Positions 8,886 through 15,403 of a stretch of DNA of 17,475 nucleotides are shown one piece after another; within the stretch, counting starts at the first letter, position 1; each line of letters starts with the position of its first letter. The notes beneath the pieces were generated by a model, which was given only the letters and a program-made list of their open reading frames with translations, was not told the origin of the DNA and made no database searches. Location: contig FN648675.1 of the NCBI GenBank assembly GCA_000310025.1, positions 14,436 through 31,910 of the forward strand. The letters run 5' to 3'. The translations under genes were made by a program, and so were the position numbers. This DNA is from Ectocarpus siliculosus (taxonomy: Eukaryota; Sar; Phaeophyceae; Ectocarpales; Ectocarpaceae).

Positions 8886-8965
8886 TCATATGTCCGTACT
8901 GATCCAACACTTGGCGTGGTCGATTCCCGTGGTCACAGGCTAACTTACCCTAAAACGGTACGCTA
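8886..8965 (+). repeat. 80-bp conserved module, copy 2
   Basis: It is nearly the same as 3683-3761, in the same place in segment c and preceded by the same CTCTCTCTACCCAG. The frame reads RTDPTLGVVDSRGHRLTYP and then stops at 8965-8967. An inverted third copy lies about 480 bp downstream. Confidence 0.6.
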
Positions 8966-9021
8966 AACCAAACTGGCCCCCAAGAGGTCCGCAAGTCAGT
9001 AGAAATCAACGACAGATACTC

Positions 9022-9437
9022 TTTGGAAGGGGCTGTTTACTTGCCATGTCTATGATTGTTGACAGCAAGCCGATGAATATCGTCGGCGTTGCTAGTCCCG
9101 AGCTTTTTTTTTTTATTTTAGTCGCGTGTTGCGCGTGTGCTGACACCACGAACGGGAAGGACCTTAATTAGCCGACACACTACGCAATAATGGTCGTGAT
9201 GGACGCGGGTACGCAATAAAAAAACAACATATACATCCGATCCTCGGGAAACACGAAATGCAACGTCTACATCCGCCGTCTACGTTGCCCTTTCGCGTGC
9301 AACCGGTCTTGACGATTTGCTTCTTACAGCAGAGTACTTACGGTATACAATCTGATTGCCTGTACTTATGGATGCGGAGACAAGAATGCCATGTGCCCTT
9401 CGATGTAATTATTGTTTGTTGTTTGTACGGTCCCAGA
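9022..9437. other. Spacer between inverted module copies, no gene seen
   Basis: It contains a T-run (about 9105-9114) and two ACGCAATAA occurrences (about 9184 and 9212). No protein motif or RNA gene is recognised. It forms the loop between the direct module at 8886-8965 and the inverted one at 9438-9517. Confidence 0.4.
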
Positions 9438-9517
9438 GTGAGTGCACCGTTTCTAGGGTAAGTTAGCCTGTGACCATGGGAATCGACCGCGTCAAGTGTT
9501 GCATCAGTACGGATATA
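9438..9517 (-). repeat. 80-bp conserved module, inverted copy 3
   Basis: The reverse complement matches 8886-8965 and 3683-3761 over about 80 bp. The minus-strand frame reads RTDATLDAVDSHGHRLTYP. Similarity ends abruptly on both sides: nothing beyond the module matches the flanks of the direct copies. Confidence 0.65.
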
Positions 9518-9669
9518 TGGCAAAACGCGGTCGGTCGTCCTGTCGTGACCATGTTTTTCGGTGCAGACGGGGCGTACAGGCGATTCGTTTATTTGTTGCT
9601 GCCTTCATAATGTTTTTTAAACCCACAGCAGCAGCAGCGTGTTTCTTGTCCAACGTCGTATCTCCTCTT

Positions 9670-10288
9670 CCCTCTGTCATCGTCATGGCGCATGATACCA
9701 CGATCGATCGTCCTTTGTACGTTGATCGAATTTTATCGTGTACTCCGAAAGAGTTAGTGCGATTCGTTCGAACCTTTGTGATTTTTTTATGGGTCCGAAC
9801 CAACAGCCGAATGTTGTCATGAAGTGATGGAATCGGAACGTGTGCTAGAGTTCCTTTTCGTCCGAATCAATCGAGCATTCTTGAATAATGCCGATCATTC
9901 ATTATGTTCGCCATTCTTGTGCCATAATGCGTGGCTGTACGAAAACGTTCCTGTATCTTTTTGCAACACACTACTACAAAAGGAAAGAGTGCGATTGATT
10001 CTCACCAAACCAATTTAATACCGAGACTGTGACCGTTGGCATTTTTCATTCAAGGTGCCTCTACGCATCCGCCCCCCTCTCCTACTTGCGCACAACGACA
10101 ACACAGACATTCTCGTGCTGTATTCCGTTGTCGGTACCAAAGAGATGTTTTACTACTACGTGTCCACAACGACACCACAGCCAAACACCAACCGATTCGT
10201 ACCCACGAAAACACCGCCAACACGTTCGCTCATACATGACGTATGTACATGCCGTATTATTTCCATTGCTTCGAAGCAAAACTCATAA
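9670..10288 (+). pseudogene. Possible decayed coding region of unknown family
   Basis: Three neighbouring plus-strand frames look more protein-like than their surroundings. One ends at 9822 and contains TTIDRPLYVDRILSCTPKEL. A second is open from 9782 to a TAA at 10016-10018 and contains ERVLEFLFVRINRAF and CNTLLQKERVRLIL. A third continues in the same frame as the second, after the TAA, to 10288 and contains HNDNTDILVLYSVVGTKEMF. Together they could be one protein broken by a frameshift and one in-frame stop. No domain is recognised, and part of the signal may be chance. No splice pair was found that removes the TAA cleanly. Confidence 0.3.
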
Positions 10289-10585
10289 AAGCAAAACAAA
10301 TATCGACAAGAGAAGGGATACCCTCCAGGCTGACTGAAGCTACGTACAACGCCCTGGGGCGACCATTGTGCAGTCCGAGCTCAGTGGTGGTCATGATGCG
10401 TCGAGCCGGAACTGTTCAAGCCTGTTCATTGGGGAACGAAGAAGAATGGCACGGAAACAATTGCGAAAAAGAACAGAGTGGAACCGATGAGCGAGGATGG
10501 AGGGGCAGGCAGGCAGTAAAAGGAACACGACGATCCTGTGGGATAGCACGCAGACCACGCACGATGCACGAAAAGATGACATAAA

Positions 10586-10770
10586 ACTGCAACAACAGCA
10601 ATAAAAAAAATGTGCACAAAAGAGGGATGACATAAAAGTGTCCAAAAAATAATAAGAGATGTAGAGGCTGTAAAAAAACTGCAACAACAGCAATGAAAAA
10701 ATGTACACAAAAAAAGAGGGATGACATAAAAGTGTCCAAAAAAAAATAAGAGATGTAGAGGCTGTAAAAA
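10586..10770. repeat. 92-bp tandem duplication in an A-rich tract
   Basis: Two units (10586-10677 and 10678-about 10769) share ACTGCAACAACAGCAAT, GAGGGATGACATAAAAGTG and GAGATGTAGAGGCTG, with small differences in the A runs. Partial echoes (GATGACATAA) flank them at about 10575 and 10825. The tract 10560-11000 is strongly A-rich on the plus strand. It gives long hydrophobic frames on the minus strand that are by-products. Confidence 0.85.
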
Positions 10771-11012
10771 ATAAAAAAAGAAGAGAGGAAAACGAGTAAA
10801 GGAAACCAGGAAGAGATGCACCAAAAGATGACATAAGGTAAAGTGGTAAACGAAAGGGACAGTGACACAACAGGTTATTAACAATAGCATGCAACAAAAA
10901 AGCAACCAGTAATAAGAGGAAAAACAGCACACAAGAAACAAGCATGCAACAAAAAAGGGACAGCACAGGAAACAAAACAACAGCATTCAATAAAAAAACA
11001 AATCATCTCACT

Positions 11013-12148
11013 TTAGGCGTCGTCGTCGTCGTTGACGCGGCGGCGCTTCCGCGGAGTGGAGTTGTTCTCGCGTTTACTACGCTCCTTTTCTAGCTCTTTC
11101 GAGACGATGAACAAGATCGCCGCACGCTTCTTGAACTTGCAGTCCTGGCAGAACACGTGCTCTGCCTTTCCGACGCCCATGACGTCGCGCAGCTCCTTCG
11201 TGGAGTCACAACCCGAAGCCGCGCAGGTGAAGTCGGACCCTTTCGGCAGATCCTTTCCCACGCACAGGGCCCCGTCCCTGGCAGGTACACGGTGCGGGCC
11301 ATCTTGTTGTAGGGGTTTATTTTACCCTTCGGGTGTGGCATACGTAAGTACGGCGCGTCGTACCCGATCAGGTCCTTGCAAAAAAAGCAAGTAAAGGGCT
11401 TGGAGAAGCGCTTGGTCTTGCGCTCGTCGTCGTCCGGCTTGGACGAAGACAGGGAGATGGACTCTTGGCAGTCAGTGCAACTGGATTATTCCGAAGCAAA
11501 CAGAATGAAGGGAAGGGAGCGAAAGGCCAGAGGAAAATTGGTTGACGCTAATAAGAACATATATATAAAAATGAGTGGAGGGCAACGAGGTGCACCGGTG
11601 ACTGGCTGTGCTTCATTGGCGTGCCTCATGCAAAAATGAGTGGAGAGGGGGGCGTTTAATTTGTGGCTGCTTCCTGCATGCATGCACTTATTATTGGCGT
11701 GTGGAAACAAACGCCGTCGGGCCGTGCGCATGTGATTCTCGTTGCTGGCGCATGGGTTTTGCAGGGATAAAAAAAATCACCAACGGCTCTTGGGGCGTAT
11801 TACATCTTGAATAAACTGTACATCGAACACATGGAATAGAAAATAGTCAGGCATGCCAAAATGCGCAAAATGCGCAAATGGTAACCAGCAGCAGCAGCAG
11901 CACACGGCAACGGCGGCCGCCAACAGACAGCAACAGAACGCCCCGCTGGGTGCGTGGCTGCGTACAAGGTCTCACTTCGTCCCCCACTGCCTGATTCCAG
12001 GCGTCTCGAAGGTAGTGCCGCGGCAGTAAAGGCATGTTTGGGTAGCGGCCTCTTCGGGGGTGGGCTTGGGCATGACGCGAGGAATCTGGGCCACTTCCTC
12101 CTCGAAGTCGCCCCACATTTCGGCGATCTGCTGCGCTTCCGACCACAT
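11013..12148 (-). CDS. Two-exon cysteine-rich zinc-ribbon protein, unknown function, with an apparent frame break
   Basis: Probable host or element gene. Exon 1 (12148-11976) starts MWSEAQQIAEMWGDFEEEVA and ends in the second position of codon 58. The donor is AA|GTGAGA and the acceptor is ATAATCCAG|TT, after a pyrimidine-rich stretch. Splicing joins CLYC (39-42) to CTDC (59-62), making a CX2C-X16-CX2C zinc ribbon; unspliced, the frame stops at once (TGA at 11974-11972). Exon 2 (11480-11013) continues with CFFC (89-92) and PYLRMPHPKGKINPYNKMAR. At about 11285-11265, around a G4C3 run, the plausible frame shifts by one base to GKDLPKGSDFTC, then a second Cys set (CAASGC and CQDC). The end is very basic and then acidic (RKRRR, then DDDDA) with TAA at 11015-11013. 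The total is about 212 residues. The shift could be a sequencing error, a short unrecognised intron or pseudogenisation. The Cys pairs and NLS-like tail suggest nucleic-acid or protein binding. The family is not recognised. Confidence 0.55.
11481..11975 (-). other. Predicted 495-nt intron of the zinc-ribbon gene
   Basis: Minus-strand GTGAGA (from 11975) to ATCCAG (ending 11481), with a CT-rich tract before the acceptor. It removes an in-frame TGA and brings the two CX2C halves of one ribbon together. Inside are a CAG run (about 11889-11901) and a duplicated AAAATGAGTGGAG motif (about 11569 and 11633, plus strand). No gene was seen inside. Confidence 0.55.
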
Positions 12149-12407
12149 GATGTGTGAAAAATCCGGGCTTCTAACGAAGAATGAGAGGGAGTGGAGAGGG
12201 AGAGGGAGTGATCGATGTGGGGGCGAGCGCGGAGTTGGCCCAGGGGGCCACGCGGCTAGCCAAAAGATGCGTGACGAAAAGATCTGTGACCCATACCGCA
12301 TGTGCCTTCGAAAGCCGTTCCTCCTCACCGCGCACAACCCCTATACTCTGTTCCACTCTGTCTGTCCCTTGTACACACGGTAGGCACTCTGTCTGTCCCT
12401 TTAACAC
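12149..12407. other. Upstream region of the zinc-ribbon gene, no further gene seen
   Basis: Purine-rich near 12180-12210. A 30-bp tandem pair around CACTCTGTCTGTCCCTT (about 12354-12384 and 12385-12414) leads into the first large tandem unit. The minus-strand frame stays open upstream of MWSEA to 12337, but its composition changes sharply, so I prefer the Met at 12148 as the start. Confidence 0.35.
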
Positions 12408-12740
12408 GGTACGTACTGCTTTTGCCTACCACTCTCGTCCTCTCGTCCGCATCAACAACAAACAATGCAACTTGCCGCACAACAAGAGCCATCCCTGCAG
12501 CAAAAGCTGTACAAGCAAAAAGCAGCTCCTGCTGCTGTATGCTGCTGCTGTATGTACCATTTTTCAGCACGCACGAACAACAGATACAGCACAGGCGAAG
12601 GAGCTGAGTCTGCCTGTCTGTGTCTGCGTCGGCGTGAGTAGGGGTGGGTGTGAGGTATCGATAGAGTAACGACAGGATGTTTTGAAAGAGCATCTCGAGA
12701 GAAGCGTGGCGCGGGACAGCGGAAAAAAAGAAGAGGACTC

Positions 12741-12749
12741 TATAAAAAG
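12741..12749 (+). promoter_or_regulatory. TATA box of tandem unit 1
   Basis: TATAAAAAG is followed by GA-GACCCTC-ACGACA and CTGGTCGTTCC in both units, so the sequence from TATA to the presumed start region is conserved. The predicted start is about 12770. Confidence 0.55.
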
Positions 12750-12817
12750 AAGACCCTCCACGACAGGTCATCAACAAATAATAATCTGGTCGTTCCAATG
12801 AGATCCTATTGTCGACT

Positions 12818-12912
12818 GAGAAACTGGTTATCGCCCCACAGTGAGCGATAGCTGCTCAAACGACTGTGAGAGGTCTTGAAATCGTCTCAGCTACCCAGAA
12901 CTGCTGGTAGTT
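12818..12912 (+). other. 95-nt conserved downstream block, copy 1
   Basis: It is the same as 13369-13463 except for two adjacent bases, while the rest of the tandem units has diverged and gained insertions. Predicted local stems are TATCGC/GCGATA (the two differing bases fall in its loop), GAGA/TCTC and CCAG/CTGG. It may be a transcribed leader, a structured RNA or an internal control region. No known RNA family is recognised. Confidence 0.5.
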
Positions 12913-13211
12913 GCCGGAGATTTGCAGGTACGTACTGCTTTTGCCTACCACTCACTCTCGTCCTCTCGTCCGCACATCAACAACAACAACAAATGCTAAT
13001 TTTCGCACCACAAAAGAGCCATGCAGAAAGCTGCAAGAAACAGAACAAAAGCAGCTCCTGCTGTATGTACACGGAATGTCCAGCTGTGTGCTGAGGTCGG
13101 TCAGCATCTCGAGAGAAGCGTGGCCAGCAAGCAAGGCTTGGCGCGGGGCACGAGAGAAACGTGGCCAGCAAGCAGGGCTTGGCGCGGGCGGCGAAAAAAA
13201 TAAGACGACTC

Positions 13212-13295
13212 TATATAAGATCTGTAAAAAAGAAGGCTTGGCGCGGGCGGCGAAAAAAATGAAGACGACTCGTATACAAAAAGATCTATAAAAAG
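13212..13295 (+). promoter_or_regulatory. Duplicated TATA motifs of tandem unit 2
   Basis: TATATAAG (13212-13219) and TATAAAAAG (13287-13295) lie in successive copies of a roughly 58-bp duplication. The second occupies the same place as the TATA box of unit 1, before GACCCTC-ACGACA, so it is the likelier core promoter. Confidence 0.5.
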
Positions 13296-13368
13296 AGGAC
13301 CCTCAACGACAAGTCAACCAATCTGGTCGTTCCGATGTGACGATGTAACGCAAATCTTCTTGCCGACG

Positions 13369-13463
13369 GAGAAACTGGTTATCGCCCCACAGCAAGCGAT
13401 AGCTGCTCAAACGACTGTGAGAGGTCTTGAAATCGTCTCAGCTACCCAGAACTGCTGGTAGTT
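13369..13463 (+). other. 95-nt conserved downstream block, copy 2
   Basis: Counterpart of 12818-12912 with only the dinucleotide TG/CA changed. The change lies in the loop of the TATCGC/GCGATA stem, so the stem is kept. Confidence 0.5.
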
Positions 13464-13582
13464 CTCGGAGGTTCGCAGTGTGGGCTGAGATTGGCCTTTT
13501 CGACCCGGTCGGGCAAGGGGTCCGCTATGATACTGAAAACTCCAAAGACAGACGGAAAAAAAAAACTTTTGATGGACTGAGA

Positions 13583-13622
13583 CCCAAGCTAGAGCTTGGG
13601 AACCCAAGCTAGAGCTTGGGAA
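13583..13622. repeat. Tandem 20-bp near-palindrome
   Basis: CCCAAGCTAGAGCTTGGG occurs at 13583-13600 and 13603-13620 with the spacer AA, giving a 20-bp tandem. Each unit is a near-perfect inverted repeat. It lies about 200 bp beyond the stop of the recombinase gene, so it may belong to the terminal or internal repeat region of the DIRS-like element. Confidence 0.7.
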
Positions 13623-13824
13623 CTGGGCCTTCAAGTTTCACAATTCTGTTGTATTCTTATCCCTTACCCAGATCATTCAATGTAAGTATTGGATTTGGTT
13701 GGGTGAGGCCTCCTGCGCCGGTCTGTGGTCCCGCCCATTACTTTCTTGTTAATTATCCGATCTGTCACATCTTATTTATTGACCACTCACGCCTCTAAGC
13801 TAGGTCTCGCCCACCCAAACTTTC
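13623..13824 (-). other. 3' flank of the recombinase gene
   Basis: Non-coding stretch between the 20-bp palindromes and the recombinase stop codon. It is expected to be the 3' untranslated or terminal-repeat part of the DIRS-like element. I could not identify the element boundary, because the other end lies outside the window. Confidence 0.35.
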
Positions 13825-15282
13825 TTATTTTTCGCGGCGACCACACGCAGAGAAATCGCATGTGAAGTCAGCCGACAACGGCAACACGTTTGAGTCTGCG
13901 TACAGCTCGCTCCGGATCCTCTTGGAACCCGTTGCCCCCACACTAGTAGTGGCGCCAACATATCGCTTCGCTACACTCTCCGTACGCCACCCGGCAATTT
14001 TCATGATAGCGTCCATCGCCGTTCCGTCAAGCGACTGCGCTACCGAACCTCCAACGCGGAACGAATGCATAGTGTAGCGGTGCGGCAGTCCCGCCGCTCG
14101 CAGATGCCCTTGTAGGGCAGCCGTCATCTGAACCGCCGTAAGCGGAGCACAGCCCCGAGTTCCATCCAGCAGAACGATAGGAAACAGATGTCCTTGGGAC
14201 AAATCCCAGCCAATACCCTCCGCCGCACTGATGTAGGCCGTAACATTGCTTACAGCACAAATAGACGGGCAAGCGACGTCCGGACGCACGACCACGGCAT
14301 CAACGGAGTCGCGGAGGGTCTTGCCGAATTGGAAGTTGAAAATCAGACCCTGCCCCGCGGGCAACCGCAGAACTTGCGATCCCATAGTGAAGGAGAGATC
14401 ATGGCCTCGCCGCATGGAGGCGAACGCCAGCGAAAACAAAGCGACGTCCCTGGTGAGCTCAATACGTTCCGCCAAAGAGGACGCAGTCTGCGCGCGAGAG
14501 CGCATGTCCCTCAACAGATCGATGAGGACGTGCGGTAACATAGCCTCTGCCTGGTTGACAGCGACACCCACACGTTTTTGTTCCTCCCCCGTGAAGACGA
14601 GGTAGGAGTCGACGAGAGGACTACAACAGGGGTTGCCCGAGCGCGTGGCAGGGTCCCAGCTGCTGTCTTTTCCCAACTGTTCTTGCATCGCCATCTTCAG
14701 CTTGGACACGATCCCTTTCTGCATGGACGCGGCAGCATACCGCTTAGCACATGGCGAGTTTGGAAGGCAATCGCGGCCGTGAGTCGTACCGACACCAGGG
14801 CATGCCCTGTCGTGCACCCACTTGGTACCACTACCTTGTGTGTCCAAGAAGCAGAGATAGTCAAACACGTCTCGGTCCGACGCCTGCTTCCAACCCCGAC
14901 GTTGTTGAGTCGCCGAAAGTATGAAAGCGTCGAACCCGTCCGCTACGGCGCACTTACGCTGTTGAGCACGACGGTTAGACGCGGCCGAGAGGACCTGATC
15001 ACCCCGAGCGCGCAGCGCGTCGAAATCGATCAACACCCGAGCCGCTTGGGGGTCACGCGGTACCGGACGCCCGCGGGCAGGCTGAACACCGCAGGACCAA
15101 CAATAGTTGTAATGTCCCACGTTTTCCGTCTGGCACGACGAACACGCGACAAACTGGACACAGCCGCCCGGAGGCAGGGTGGGGACCTGTGAGACGAAGC
15201 ACAAGCCATCCACAAGCCAAAGGGAGGGAACTGGGCAAGATGGACGAGAGTCGCATGCTGCATTACAAGGTACCGGTGTCAA
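13825..15282 (-). CDS. DIRS-like tyrosine recombinase (integrase)
   Basis: Tyrosine recombinase that would integrate the circular DNA intermediate of the retrotransposon. Numbering from the TTG at 15282: an N-terminal zinc ribbon has C47/C50 and C61/C64, and a KWVHDRACPG segment (154-163) is typical of the family's N-terminal region. The catalytic domain shows RRGHDL (291-296, first Arg), FGKTLRDS (319-326, Lys), HSFRVGG (406-412, His and second Arg), GWRTE (431-435, Trp in the second His/Trp position) and RY (440-441, nucleophile Tyr). The frame is intact, but its first ATG codon is residue 187 or close to it, and a TGA lies directly before the TTG. A splice acceptor (CTTCGTCTCACAG, ending 15187) would start an exon at V33, just before the zinc ribbon. 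Expression by splicing or fusion to the upstream frame is therefore likely. The RT-RNase H gene lies upstream on the same strand. Confidence 0.92.
   Translation of the reverse strand: MTPVPCNAACDSRPSCPVPSLWLVDGLCFVSQVPTLPPGGCVQFVACSSCQTENVGHYNYCWSCGVQPARGRPVPRDPQAARVLIDFDALRARGDQVLSAASNRRAQQRKCAVADGFDAFILSATQQRRGWKQASDRDVFDYLCFLDTQGSGTKWVHDRACPGVGTTHGRDCLPNSPCAKRYAAASMQKGIVSKLKMAMQEQLGKDSSWDPATRSGNPCCSPLVDSYLVFTGEEQKRVGVAVNQAEAMLPHVLIDLLRDMRSRAQTASSLAERIELTRDVALFSLAFASMRRGHDLSFTMGSQVLRLPAGQGLIFNFQFGKTLRDSVDAVVVRPDVACPSICAVSNVTAYISAAEGIGWDLSQGHLFPIVLLDGTRGCAPLTAVQMTAALQGHLRAAGLPHRYTMHSFRVGGSVAQSLDGTAMDAIMKIAGWRTESVAKRYVGATTSVGATGSKRIRSELYADSNVLPLSADFTCDFSACGRREK
15187..15199 (-). other. Candidate splice acceptor for the recombinase exon
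   Basis: Minus-strand CTTCGTCTCACAG|GTCCCC. The AG ends at 15187, in frame with the recombinase and before its zinc ribbon. It would solve the missing start codon. No donor was pinned down; it may lie in the upstream RT gene or outside the window. Confidence 0.35.
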
Positions 15283-15291
15283 TCAAAGAGA

Positions 15292-15315
15292 TTTTTTTTT
15301 TTTTTTTTTTTTTTT
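15292..15315 (-). repeat. A24 tract between RT-RNase H and recombinase frames
   Basis: Twenty-four T on the plus strand, so A24 in the sense of the retrotransposon. It lies about 90 bp after the RT-RNase H stop and just before the recombinase frame. It could be slippage-grown, or the trace of a polyadenylated RNA junction. Confidence 0.9.
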
Positions 15316-15403
15316 GAAGAGCGGCGGCCACCTAAGAACAAGAACCAAAATCAACCTCGTAAGCTACCATGGACCACCTCGGGTACTTCCACTCTTTCAG
15401 GGA

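Larger units (their letters stand above)
7333..9021. repeat. Dispersed repeat copy B (segments a-b-c, most complete)
   Basis: This is the longest copy of the composite repeat. Segment a (7333-7960) matches 3090-3610, segment b (about 7968-8640) matches 6615-7290, and segment c (about 8800-9021) matches 3640-3821. Segment a opens with a 32-33 bp tandem duplication around AGCTTCAGTCTCAT. The palindromic CTGAAGCT-gt-AGCTTCAG stem is kept in copy A with a changed loop. It also carries three tandem copies of a 17-bp unit. The region 8640-8800 is pyrimidine-rich and ends in a GTT/GTC microsatellite. No gene is recognisable. It may be a non-autonomous transposable element or a tandemly arranged satellite-like family. 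Confidence 0.7.
12408..12926 (+). repeat. Promoter-bearing tandem unit 1
   Basis: It begins GGTACGTACTGCTTTTGCC and is followed at 12927 by a second unit with the same start. It contains CTCGTCCTCTCGTCCGCA, a CAAC-rich stretch, AAAAGCAGCTCCTGCTG, CATCTCGAGAGAAGCGTGGC, a TATA box (12741) and a 95-nt conserved block (12818-12912). A pair of LTR-like or satellite-like units with their own promoters is possible. No primer-binding site or target duplication could be shown. Confidence 0.7.
12927..13480 (+). repeat. Promoter-bearing tandem unit 2, with internal duplications
   Basis: It matches unit 1 from GGTACGTACTGCTTTTGCC to the 95-nt block. Its middle has expanded: a 40-bp tandem (about 13111-13150 and 13151-13190, around GTGGCCAGCAAGCA-GGCTTGGCGCGGG) and a roughly 58-bp tandem carrying GGCGCGGGCGGCGAAAAAAAT plus a TATA-like motif (about 13175-13233 and 13234-13294). 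The expansion multiplies TATA motifs upstream of the conserved block. Confidence 0.7.

Noticed and set aside
8553-8966. 137-codon frame with a long Cys run
   Set aside because: The Cys run comes from the GTT microsatellite read in one phase. Only its last part overlaps the 80-bp module.
10391-10990. Long hydrophobic minus-strand frames
   Set aside because: They are the complement of an A-rich tract with a 92-bp tandem repeat. Overlapping frames all look hydrophobic for that reason.
12408-13480. Pair of LTRs of an LTR retrotransposon
   Set aside because: The units abut with no internal region, and no primer-binding site, polypurine tract or target duplication was seen. Divergence between them is very uneven.
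14578-15192. 204-codon plus-strand frame
   Set aside because: Antisense to the tyrosine recombinase, which has clear catalytic motifs on the other strand.
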